This document shows positions 8,680 through 15,813 of a stretch of DNA of 64,000 nucleotides, one piece after another. The stretch is from NCBI RefSeq assembly GCF_003063435.1, contig NZ_NESL01000004.1, positions 124,001 through 188,000 of the forward strand. Direction: 5' to 3'. How positions within the stretch are numbered: the stretch's first letter is position 1; each line of letters starts with the position of its first letter. Both the position numbers and the translations under genes were made by a program. The notes under the pieces are model-generated. The model had not been told where the DNA came from. It worked only from the letters and a program-made list of their open reading frames with translations, and ran no database searches. Origin of the DNA: Limnohabitans sp. 2KL-1 (GTDB lineage Bacteria; Pseudomonadota; Gammaproteobacteria; Burkholderiales; Burkholderiaceae_C).

Positions 8680-9636
8680 ATGAAAACGAAAATCTGGTTG
8701 AGCAGCGTGTTTCTGCTGTTGTCTGGGCTGGCACACGCCAGCGACCCGGTGCCCCTCAAAGTGTTGGTGGGTTTTGGGGCTGGCGGGTCGGCTGATCTGG
8801 CAGCACGTCTGTTGGCCGAGCGCCTCAAGGATGAATTGGGGCGTCCTGTGGTCGTTGAAAACCGCGTGGGCGCGGGCGGCCGCATCGCTGCTGAAGCCCT
8901 GAAGAACGCTGCACCCAACGGGGCGACAGTCATGTTGGCTCCGATTGTGGTGCCCGTACTGGCACCGCTGGTCTACAAGAAACTCAACTACGACGTGCAA
9001 AAAGACCTTGCGCCTGTGGCGCACATTGCCGACTTCCAGTTTGGTGTGTCGGTCAAGGCCGACAGTCCGATTCGCAGCATTGCCGACTTGGTGTCGGTGG
9101 TTAAAAAGACCCCTGCTCTGGGCACATTCGGCTCGCCTGCGCCTGGCAGCTTGCCGCATTTCTTTGGCGTGATGATTGGCCAGAAAACGGGTCTGGACAT
9201 GACCCATGTTCCCTACAACGGTGGCGCGCAATTGATGACCGCGCTCATCGGGGATCAAGTGACCCTGGGCATTGATACGCTGGTGGACCAGGGCGAGATG
9301 CACCGCTCAGGCAAAAGTCGCATCCTGGCTACATCAGGACCCCAGCGCAATGCCTTGTTTCCAGATGTACCCACGCTGCGCGAATCGGGCTTCAAGGATT
9401 TGGTCGGCGTGGGCTGGTTTGCTTTGTTCGCACCAGGCGGCACCGATTCAACGCAGATCAACACCTTGAACGCTGCAGTCAACCGCGCTTTGAAAAACCC
9501 TGCGCTCAAAGACCGCTTCACCAAAATGGGCCTGGAAATCGGTGGTGGCAATCCTCAAGACCTGCAAGCGCTGATCACCACGGAGACCGCCCGCTGGACA
9601 CCCGTGGTCAAGGCCTCGGGTTTCACGGCCGACTGA
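8680..9636 (+). CDS. Bug/TctC-family periplasmic solute-binding protein
   Basis: 318-residue secreted binding protein of the Bug (TctC) family, very abundant in Burkholderiales, binding carboxylates, amino acids or amides for tripartite or orphan uptake. A signal peptide is visible (MKTKIWLSSVFLLLSGLAHA, cleavage after AHA). The hallmark VGFGAGGSADLAARLLAE and PVVVENRVGAGG segments follow, then DMTHVPYNGGAQ. The start at ATG 8680 has an aaggag site 5 bases upstream; the GTG just before it is less likely. No tctA/tctB transporter genes are nearby, so it is an orphan receptor. Its location between two amidase genes suggests that it captures an amide or related product (inference). Confidence 0.92.
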   Translation: MKTKIWLSSVFLLLSGLAHASDPVPLKVLVGFGAGGSADLAARLLAERLKDELGRPVVVENRVGAGGRIAAEALKNAAPNGATVMLAPIVVPVLAPLVYKKLNYDVQKDLAPVAHIADFQFGVSVKADSPIRSIADLVSVVKKTPALGTFGSPAPGSLPHFFGVMIGQKTGLDMTHVPYNGGAQLMTALIGDQVTLGIDTLVDQGEMHRSGKSRILATSGPQRNALFPDVPTLRESGFKDLVGVGWFALFAPGGTDSTQINTLNAAVNRALKNPALKDRFTKMGLEIGGGNPQDLQALITTETARWTPVVKASGFTAD

Positions 9637-9660
9637 TACACCCCTCAATTCAAATCAAAA

Positions 9661-9691
9661 ATGGCCAAGTGGAATAAGTCCACTTGGCCAT
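9661..9691. terminator. Bidirectional terminator between the Bug protein and amidase 2
   Basis: Perfect 13-bp stem (ATGGCCAAGTGGA at 9661-9673 with its complement at 9679-9691) and a 5-base loop, preceded by an A-rich run that would serve as the U tract on the minus strand. It separates two convergent genes. Confidence 0.75.
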
Positions 9692-9724
9692 AACCGTTGT
9701 GTCAAACTGACTGGGTGCCGGTCA

Positions 9725-11335
9725 TCATCCCATCACAGGTGCTTTGATCGAACCCCAAACGGCTTCCATGCCCATGCCAATGGCCAGCAAATTGGCATCC
9801 GAACCCAAGGGTCCATCGATTTGCATACCCACCGGCAAACCGCCAGCCGTCAAGCCCGCAGGGATGGACACGCTCGGAATGCCCACGTTGGTGCAAGGAT
9901 CGGTGTTGCGAATGCAGGTGCCAAAGGTGTCTTTGTCCTTTTGCTCCACACCCCCCACGGTGTAGCTGAGGGTTTTGGAGCCATTGGCTGCATCGATTTT
10001 GGGCGCAGCCAGCAGCGTGGTGGGGAACATGACGGCTTCCACGCCTTGCGCTGCAAAGTAATCTTTGTAGAGTTTTTGCAAAGCCGGGCGCTTCGTGGCC
10101 ATGACATCAGGGTAAGCCGCGCCGAAGACATCTCCAGCGATGGCACCAAATGCGCCTTGAACGTCGGGGCTGGCGAGTTGGTCGCTGACTTCCTTGACCG
10201 TTTTGACGGGCGCATTGTTGGCCACCAGATAAGCAGGAATGGCTGCGACGGGCTCGTGCAATGCGATGGGAAATGAAATCGCGTCGTTGAGCGCCATGAT
10301 GCCGTCCAGATCGGCCTCGACAAACACCACGCCCGCATCGGCCAATTTTTGTTTGGCGGCCACGGCCACGGCCTTGACGCTGTCATCGAGTCCAGCCCAA
10401 AAGCTGGCAGGGAGACCGATTTTCAGTCCTTTGAGGTTTTTCGCGGAAGGTAAAGCGGTGCCTGTGATCACGGCATCAAGCAAGGCCAGGTCGGCCACGG
10501 TGCGCCCCATGGGCCCCAAGGTGTCACGCGTGGTGCTGATGGGCAAAGCGTCATTGGCTGTGTCCGGGTAGCGTCGTCCTTTACCAACGCCGTCACCTAC
10601 AGAAGGGCGAAAACCGGCGATGCCACAAAATGAAGCAGGCACACGCGTCGAGCCACCTGTGTCGGTGCCCAAACCGGCGGGTGCAAAGCGTGTGGCAATC
10701 GCCACAGCGGTTCCACCTGAAGAGCCACCCGGAATGCGACTGCTGTCATACGGATTCTTGCAGGGGCGGGTGGCTGCTTTCGTGATGGGGTCAATACCCA
10801 AAGTGAAGTTGGTGGAGGTGATGCCAAATGCCCATTCATGCAAGTTGGACTTGCCCAGAACAATGGCACCGGCATCGATCAATTTTTGCAAGGAAGGGGC
10901 ATTGTTGGCGGGCTGGAAATTGCGCAACGAAGAAGTCCCGCCGGTTGTTTTGAGGGCTTTGCTGTTGATGTTGTCTTTGACCACGATGGGCAAACCCGCA
11001 AGCACGCCCAGCGTTTTGCCTGCAGCACGATCGGCATCCACCTGCTTGGCCACCGCCAGTGCACCTGCTTCGTCCAAGGTGATCATGGCGTTCAGGTCGG
11101 ACACGGATTTGGCACGTTGAATCAGGGTCGTGACATACGCTGTCGCGCTCAGGCTGCCTGCCTTGAGTGCAGCCAATGCCTGTGTGGCAGTCAGGGCCAG
11201 TTGCTCGTCTGTGGTCAGAGTTGCTGCGGTACTCGTGCCACCGCAAGCGGTGAGGCCCGTCCCGCCCAGCAATGCGGCGGCAGAAACTGCACTGGTATTC
11301 TTGAAAAATTGACGACGAGAAGTATTGAGGGTCAT
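9725..11335 (-). CDS. Exported amidase (amidase-signature family) with Tat-like lipoprotein signal
   Basis: 536 residues counted from the ATG at 11335, chosen because an aggaga site precedes it; a longer in-frame start at 11380 adds 15 unlikely residues. The N-terminus carries SRRQFFKN followed by a hydrophobic stretch and LTAC (Cys31), i.e. a twin-arginine-like signal with a lipobox, so a membrane-anchored, folded-export enzyme is predicted. The triad is K120 (PIVVKDNI), Ser205 region of GGSSGGTA, and Ser229 in GTDTGGSTR. The regulator gene upstream on the same strand (11443-12177) is probably its controller, and a palindrome sits in the gap (11360-11377). The substrate is unknown. Confidence 0.88.
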   Translation of the reverse strand: MTLNTSRRQFFKNTSAVSAAALLGGTGLTACGGTSTAATLTTDEQLALTATQALAALKAGSLSATAYVTTLIQRAKSVSDLNAMITLDEAGALAVAKQVDADRAAGKTLGVLAGLPIVVKDNINSKALKTTGGTSSLRNFQPANNAPSLQKLIDAGAIVLGKSNLHEWAFGITSTNFTLGIDPITKAATRPCKNPYDSSRIPGGSSGGTAVAIATRFAPAGLGTDTGGSTRVPASFCGIAGFRPSVGDGVGKGRRYPDTANDALPISTTRDTLGPMGRTVADLALLDAVITGTALPSAKNLKGLKIGLPASFWAGLDDSVKAVAVAAKQKLADAGVVFVEADLDGIMALNDAISFPIALHEPVAAIPAYLVANNAPVKTVKEVSDQLASPDVQGAFGAIAGDVFGAAYPDVMATKRPALQKLYKDYFAAQGVEAVMFPTTLLAAPKIDAANGSKTLSYTVGGVEQKDKDTFGTCIRNTDPCTNVGIPSVSIPAGLTAGGLPVGMQIDGPLGSDANLLAIGMGMEAVWGSIKAPVMG

Positions 11336-11359
11336 GTGTGTCTCCTGAAATGGGAATCT

Positions 11360-11377
11360 AACGTCTCGATTGACGTT
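11360..11377. promoter_or_regulatory. Palindrome in the amidase 2 leader, candidate LuxR-type operator
   Basis: AACGTC-N6-GACGTT is an 18-base perfect dyad located 25-42 bases upstream of the amidase start and downstream of the LuxR-type gene. Size and symmetry suit a dimeric helix-turn-helix regulator. I see no second copy in front of the other genes of the cluster, so assignment to a regulator is a guess. Confidence 0.4.
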
Positions 11378-11442
11378 CATGACATGCTAAGAACACCGAT
11401 CACTTACAGACATCCTGCAAACTGAGGAGGCTTCAGTGGTTC

Positions 11443-12177
11443 TCAAAGCCTCAATTTATGCACCAGCGCCGCGCGGCTGTTAACACCCACTTTGCGAAAA
11501 GCATTTTCCAGATGCGTGCGCACAGTGGTAGTGGAAATCTCCAGCTGGCGTGCAATTTCCTTGTCTGGCAAACCCAGCATCACCAAGCGCGCAGTGTCCT
11601 GCTCGCGGGTTGTCAGTCGCTGGGCAAAGAGGTTCATGGTCTCAGGCGCATCGTGACCTGGGCGCTGCGCCCGTGCCAGCGCCGTTACAAAGGCCGGTTG
11701 CAGCATGTCCAGTAAACGCATCTCGTCGGCACTGAAGTTCTCACGTCGACGATCGCGCCAAATGCGCATATCACCCAGGTTATTCCCCTGGTGCCAGGCA
11801 TAGAGGTTGACACCCCAGTACAAGCCATCCTTCATCAGGAAATCATTGAAAAATTCGGTTTTTCGCAGATATTCATGGGGTAAAACATCCGTGGCCCTGA
11901 CCGCTACACGGTAGCGCTGCATCAAAGGAGTGATCGGGTCATGGAATTGGTAATAGGTTTCATAGGCTCGCAAGTTGAGCGGCTCCATGTTGATCTGCGT
12001 GCTGTGCCCAAAACTTTGCTGTATTGGCTGCCAAACAAAGCTTGCATAAAACTGGGCTTGCAACAATTGCATGACCAAGTCGCCCATGATTTCCCGAATT
12101 TCCTTCTCTTCATGGGGTTCTGCCAGTGTTTGCATGATTCGACCCAACAATTGGGTTTGCTTGCCTGTCAGGTACAT
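11443..12177 (-). CDS. LuxR-type transcriptional regulator 2
   Basis: 244 residues with the same two-part layout as the regulator at 7717-8496. The N-terminal sensor domain carries FFNDFLMKDGLYWGVNLYAW, and the C-terminal LuxR helix-turn-helix carries LTTREQDTARLVMLG and KEIARQLEISTTTVRTHLENAF. It stands 107 bases upstream of amidase 2 on the same strand, so it probably controls that gene and may be co-transcribed with it. The similarity to regulator 1 points to an old duplication of a regulator-amidase pair. No receiver domain is present. Confidence 0.85.
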   Translation of the reverse strand: MYLTGKQTQLLGRIMQTLAEPHEEKEIREIMGDLVMQLLQAQFYASFVWQPIQQSFGHSTQINMEPLNLRAYETYYQFHDPITPLMQRYRVAVRATDVLPHEYLRKTEFFNDFLMKDGLYWGVNLYAWHQGNNLGDMRIWRDRRRENFSADEMRLLDMLQPAFVTALARAQRPGHDAPETMNLFAQRLTTREQDTARLVMLGLPDKEIARQLEISTTTVRTHLENAFRKVGVNSRAALVHKLRL

Positions 12178-12319
12178 CGATGTTCCTTGCTTTTCTTGAC
12201 GATGGCGTGCTGCGAATTACATCCTGATAAGGCCCGTTTACGCACGGGGGTTTATCCCCTCCTGAATTCCAAGGAAGATCGAGTGCCGGTGGTGCATTTT
12301 TGGGCGTGAACACGCCGAG

Positions 12320-12415
12320 ACCATCCACCCACACCCCACGCTGGGCGAAAGCATCGGCATGGCGGCGGAAGTGGCGCACGGTAGCTGCACGGACTTGCCG
12401 CCTGGCAAGAAGTAA
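12320..12415 (+). pseudogene. Third copy of the lpdA 3' end (~96 bp)
   Basis: Starts at accatccaccc, equivalent to about position 4965 of full lpdA, and runs to the stop TAA at 12413-12415. It encodes [11 protein letters not shown] and the E3 C-terminus ending PPGKK. Most of it is closer to copy 1 (cccacaccccac, gcgcacggtagctgcacgg), but the last codons match copy 2. Only the extreme 3' end survives, so it is a relic, not a gene. It marks the right edge of the amidase/LuxR insertion. Confidence 0.88.
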
Positions 12416-12434
12416 AACGCTTCGCGTTGCAAAC

Positions 12435-12472
12435 AAAGAAGCTGCCAACCAGAAAGGGTTGGCGGCTTCTTT
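12435..12472. terminator. Terminator behind lpdA copy 3
   Basis: 16-bp stem (12435-12450 with 12457-12472, one wobble) and a 6-base loop. It has the same core as the terminator behind copy 2 and A/T tracts on both sides, so it can also serve hipA arriving from the right. Confidence 0.75.
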
Positions 12473-12561
12473 CTTTATGGCTGGCCTCAGGATTTGCGCA
12501 GACAGGCTGTCGTAGCGCTTCCCAGTGGCTTCGGCGCAGGCCTGTGCAAAGTCGCTTGGTT

Positions 12562-13875
12562 TTAAAACTCCCTCGCAGCCTCAGCCAGTCCATTCAGAAT
12601 GGCGTCGCTGACCTGCAGTGGAAACCCTTCCGGTAACAAGCGTTGCACAGTTTCAATGACGGCCGATGTTTGTTCAATAACTTGCTCAAATGGGCTGCCC
12701 ACGCCCTCTGGGGCGATGCCGTGCCGCTTGGCCAGCTCGCGCCAATGGCGGGGCTGGATGTCGCGCATTTTGTAGTGTGCGTTTTTGCCCCTCACGGCCA
12801 TGGCCATGCTGACTTTGTGCGGCGACACGAGCTTGGGGCCTTCGCCCAGCACGGGGTAGACCGAGAGCACGTCATACACAGGCGTCATGGCAAAGCTGCC
12901 TCCGGCCTTGATGTGAATGCTGAAGTTTTTGGCGTGGCCATCGCTGGCCCGCAGCAGCCAAAACAAGAATTGGGCTTTGATGAAGTTGTTTTTGTCCTGC
13001 ACGGCCTGGGTGGAGCCGCTGAGCAAATTCAGAATCTTGTCCATGCCCGGCCCGCCATCGGATTCGTACTTTTGGTGGCTCGGGTAGCCCAGTGCTTGGC
13101 ACATGTCTTCTTGCGGCAGGCGAATCAGCCATGAACGGTCGGCAGACCAGGCGCGGTCAAACCGCTCGACGGCCAGGGCCTTGATGTCTTCGAACTGCGC
13201 CATGGTGCAGTTGGCCACGGGCAGGCCATAGGCCTTGATGATTTGCGCGCACAGCCATTCGTTTTCCACCGAGGTGGCCATGTCCATTTGCAGATTGCCC
13301 ACCAAACCCAGCGGCAGCTTGAGAATGTGGGTGGTGGGTGTGGCACCCAAGGGGCGCATCCACTGGCCGTTGATCTGGAGCAGGGCGGTTTTTTCTTGTG
13401 CACCCGCCAAAGAGATCCGAAAGTCGTCGGCATGCAGCGCATCTCCTGGCCCCGTGCTGGCAGTGCTTCTGAGCAGTTGGGCCACTTCGGCCTCGTTCAT
13501 GGCTTGGGCGGCAATGCTTTGACCATCGCCTGGGGCTTCTTTGGGCGAAAGGCTTTCAGGCAGCAGGCGAATGGCGCCCACACTGTCACGACCCACTTCG
13601 GCCAGCAAGTCAAAGGTGCTTTTGCCCTTGGTTTTGAACCGTGTTGCGATGCGGTCGCGCAGCCGCTGGCTGTCGGGCAGCAGGTTGTCAAACCATGCAC
13701 CGACCTGTTCACCACGGTGCGGCTGGTTGCCCGGCGTGAAGGGCAGTGTGAGTGACAGCGGGCGAGCTTGTGGTGACTGCAGCCAACGGTCATCGTATTG
13801 AAGTTGGTCTTTGCCTTGTGTAACCGTCCAGGCACCGACCCGCTCGCCATTCATCCACAAAACAAGGCGTTTCAT
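12562..13875 (-). CDS. hipA: HipA-family serine/threonine kinase toxin 1
   Basis: 437 residues from the ATG at 13875; a GTG at 13887 that overlaps hipB is an alternative. HipA phosphorylates aminoacyl-tRNA synthetases (GltX in E. coli) and stops growth. Landmarks match E. coli HipA closely: Ser155 in ISLAGAQEK (autophosphorylated P-loop serine, S150 in E. coli), the catalytic Asp312 in ASDGHAKNF (D309), and the metal-binding Asp335 in VYDVLS (D332). All key residues are present, so an active kinase is predicted. It is translated right after hipB on the same strand, the usual antitoxin-toxin order. Confidence 0.92.
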   Translation of the reverse strand: MKRLVLWMNGERVGAWTVTQGKDQLQYDDRWLQSPQARPLSLTLPFTPGNQPHRGEQVGAWFDNLLPDSQRLRDRIATRFKTKGKSTFDLLAEVGRDSVGAIRLLPESLSPKEAPGDGQSIAAQAMNEAEVAQLLRSTASTGPGDALHADDFRISLAGAQEKTALLQINGQWMRPLGATPTTHILKLPLGLVGNLQMDMATSVENEWLCAQIIKAYGLPVANCTMAQFEDIKALAVERFDRAWSADRSWLIRLPQEDMCQALGYPSHQKYESDGGPGMDKILNLLSGSTQAVQDKNNFIKAQFLFWLLRASDGHAKNFSIHIKAGGSFAMTPVYDVLSVYPVLGEGPKLVSPHKVSMAMAVRGKNAHYKMRDIQPRHWRELAKRHGIAPEGVGSPFEQVIEQTSAVIETVQRLLPEGFPLQVSDAILNGLAEAAREF

Positions 13876-13880
13876 GGCGA

Positions 13881-14147
13881 TCACCACTGCGCAGTGGGTT
13901 GGTTTGACGGTGCGAGCGCGGTCTGGACTGATTTAGGCTGCAGCACCAGTTCAACATCGAGGGCATTGAGCACGGCCATCAGCTTGGCCACGCTCATGTT
14001 GGCCGCATTGCGTTCGGCTGCGGAATAGGTTTGCTGGGTGACGCCCAGCCGAACAGCCAGTTCTGCCTGAGTCAGGCCCGCTGTTTTACGAAAGGCTGCA
14101 AGGATGGGCTGCAGTTGGTCAGGCGTTTGGAGAGGGTAGTTTTTCAT
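13881..14147 (-). CDS. hipB: HipB-like antitoxin, XRE-family helix-turn-helix
   Basis: 88 residues with a Cro/C1-type helix-turn-helix (AGLTQAELAVRLGVTQQTYSA) and a C-terminal strand (LDVELVLQPK) like HipB. It would bind and restrain HipA and repress the operon through the palindromes just upstream. The stop codon is five bases before the hipA ATG. It lies between the lpdA relic and the remnant zone that begins at about 14223. Confidence 0.9.
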   Translation of the reverse strand: MKNYPLQTPDQLQPILAAFRKTAGLTQAELAVRLGVTQQTYSAAERNAANMSVAKLMAVLNALDVELVLQPKSVQTALAPSNQPTAQW

Positions 14148-14174
14148 ACAGCATTTGATATGTATTTAATTTTT

Positions 14175-14219
14175 ACACATTATGTGTTGTATTTTGGATT
14201 TACACAATATAGGCTGTAA
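14175..14219. promoter_or_regulatory. hipBA 1 promoter/operator region
   Basis: Very AT-rich compared with the surroundings. It holds ACACAT-T-ATGTGT (14175-14187) and TTACA-N10-TGTAA (14200-14219). Two dyads directly upstream of hipB are what an autoregulated HipBA operon needs. The sequences are not the E. coli TATCC-N8-GGATA operator. Confidence 0.5.
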
Positions 14220-14222
14220 TTT

Positions 14223-14527
14223 GTGGGGAGCACGCAGCGTGGACTGCGCGGTCTTTCCACTCAAAACATCTGGCGTATGCGGCAGTTTGACACGGTCCTT
14301 TTTGAGCGCGTCGCCCTCAGCCCGGCAAAAGTGTCACCACTGGTGACACAAATCCACCCCGGCGCGGCCAGCGTGTTCAAAGACAGCTACTTGGTCGAAT
14401 TTCTGGACCTGCCCGCTACCCACCTTGAAAGCGACCTGCAACGCGGCCTGTTGGTGCAACTGCGCCAATTCCTGCTTGAACTTTAGCGCGACTTCATTTT
14501 TGTGGGCAGTGAATACGCCAGCAGGAT
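14223..14527 (+). pseudogene. Remnant of a DUF1016 (YhcG-type) nuclease gene
   Basis: Fragments of a DUF1016/YhcG PD-(D/E)xK protein are readable: STQNIWRMRQF, then directly FERVALSPAK, FKDSYLVEFLDLPATH and LLVQLRQFLLEL. A TAG stop (14484-14486) follows, and in the same frame RDFIFVGSEY. The jump from WRMRQF to FERVALSP shows an internal deletion, and the stop falls where the family has Gly in LELG. Sequence identity ends near 14515, where hsdR-like sequence begins. Non-functional. DUF1016 proteins are frequent companions of type I restriction loci, which fits the next fragment. Confidence 0.8.
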
Positions 14528-14932
14528 TTGGTGCTCAAAGAAAATACCGCTGAGTACAAGCTGGAGCCGGGCGAAGCCTTGGGTACGGCCAAGCCACAGG
14601 ACAAGAAAGAAGAGTATCTGTCGCAGATCATCAACCGCCTGAACGAGGTGTTTGTGACCGACCAGCTCACCGACAAGGACATGGTGAACTACGCCTACAC
14701 AATCCGCTACAAGGTGGGCGAGAACATCTTGGTGATGAAGCAGATCGAGAACAACTCGCCCGAGCAGGCCCTGCTGGGTGACTTCTCGAAGGCCATTGAC
14801 GACGCGATCATGGACTGCAGCGAAGCCCACCAGAACCAGATGATGCAGCTACTGGGCGACCCCAGCAAAGCAGCCAACTTTGCGCGGATTGTGTTTGATC
14901 TGCTGGTGCAGGGGCAGGCAAGGAATCGTTGA
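14528..14932 (+). pseudogene. C-terminal remnant of a type I restriction enzyme R subunit (hsdR)
   Basis: About 134 codons that match the C-terminus of EcoEI-like HsdR: EEYLSQIINRLNEVFVTDQLTD, then KQIENNSPEQALLGDFSKAIDDAIMD and FARIVFDLLVQ. The motor and nuclease domains (~800 residues) are gone. It is abutted to the DUF1016 remnant, so a deletion fused the two genes. No hsdM or hsdS is left in the window. Confidence 0.82.
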
Positions 14933-15158
14933 AGCCGGATGAAGCTTTAACTGGCCTTCGTGGCTCAGGGCAAAGTCCAGCCCAACAGGCGTCAAAAATC
15001 CAAATTTGTGCTGAGTTGGGTTTTTAAGGGCCAAATTCAGAATATGCTTGTGTGGACTTTTTTGCACATATTTTGACTTCTCTGAATCTCGCTTTGACTA
15101 GAAGAGCGGCTGGCGCGGCGTGGGGGTTGTTGGTGGACTTGGATGACGAGTGATAACC

Positions 15159-15329
15159 ATGAAGGGCTGCAAAGGCCTGGAGTTACCCGTTGTGGTCCTG
15201 CCCGGGGTGGGGCTAATGCCTGCCACTGGCAAAGACGAACAAGAGGCCGTGCGGGTGTTGTTTTATGTGGCAACGACGCGGACTAAGCAAAGGTTGGTAA
15301 TTGGAGTAGGTCGGCATGGGGCGGTGTGA
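15159..15329 (+). pseudogene. C-terminal scrap of a UvrD/REP-type helicase
   Basis: 57 codons: MKGCKGLELPVVVLPGVG, then EQEAVRVLFYVATTRTKQRLVIG and a stop. This is the motif V-VI segment of superfamily 1 helicases (usually SKGLEFPVV and FYVAATRA), with nothing upstream. The preceding 14933-15158 holds no recognisable gene. It is probably the last piece of a defence-type helicase rather than a copy of the core uvrD at 17980, whose equivalent reads SKGLEFDAVFITG. Confidence 0.72.
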
Positions 15330-15409
15330 GCTTTACCCAACTAAAGCGATGCATGGCAATGCCATCCGCGCGACCTATAGTTATTTAAAACAGCAAATCG
15401 GAAAAGCAA

Positions 15410-15774
15410 ATGGCAAAGCCAGATTTTGGAGGCGCTCGGGGCTCCTCAGCAGGAGACGACTTTCACGAATGGTGGGCGTTACGGCACGCCTTACCCCTTC
15501 TCACTGGCATGAATGACCTTGTAGCACTGACCGTCGAGGGTTTACTTGCTATCGACGAAACGGGTGCACCTGCAGATGCGTGGCTGGGAGTAGATTGCGC
15601 TCAGTACTTTGGCGGGTCCCAGCTTTCCAAAGCGACAAAAGTAGTGGTCGAACAGCTGAAGTATTCATCCGCGAATCCTGACTCACCATGGTCTCTCGCC
15701 CGCTTACAGGCCCCTACTAACGGCAAAAAGAACAACTCCGTCATTGCTCGCTTGGCTAGCGCTTATGCGGGATT
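15410..15774 (+). pseudogene. N-terminal fragment of a nuclease-like (possibly STAND/Cap4-type) defence protein, cut by an IS element
   Basis: The first ~121 codons start with GGARGSSAGDDFHEWWALRHA, then give WLGVDCAQYF and VVVEQLKYSSANPDSPW. The spaced acidic residue and the E-x-L-K strand look like a PD-(D/E)xK nuclease, as found at the N-terminus of large ATPase defence proteins; I infer that family and cannot name it. After GFE-V the frame runs into the insertion sequence and stops at 15817. The C-terminal bulk is absent on the other side of the element, so the gene is dead. Confidence 0.6.
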
Positions 15775-15813
15775 TGAAGTGGACCCCAAAGTCAGGACAG
15801 ACTTGATGGCAGT

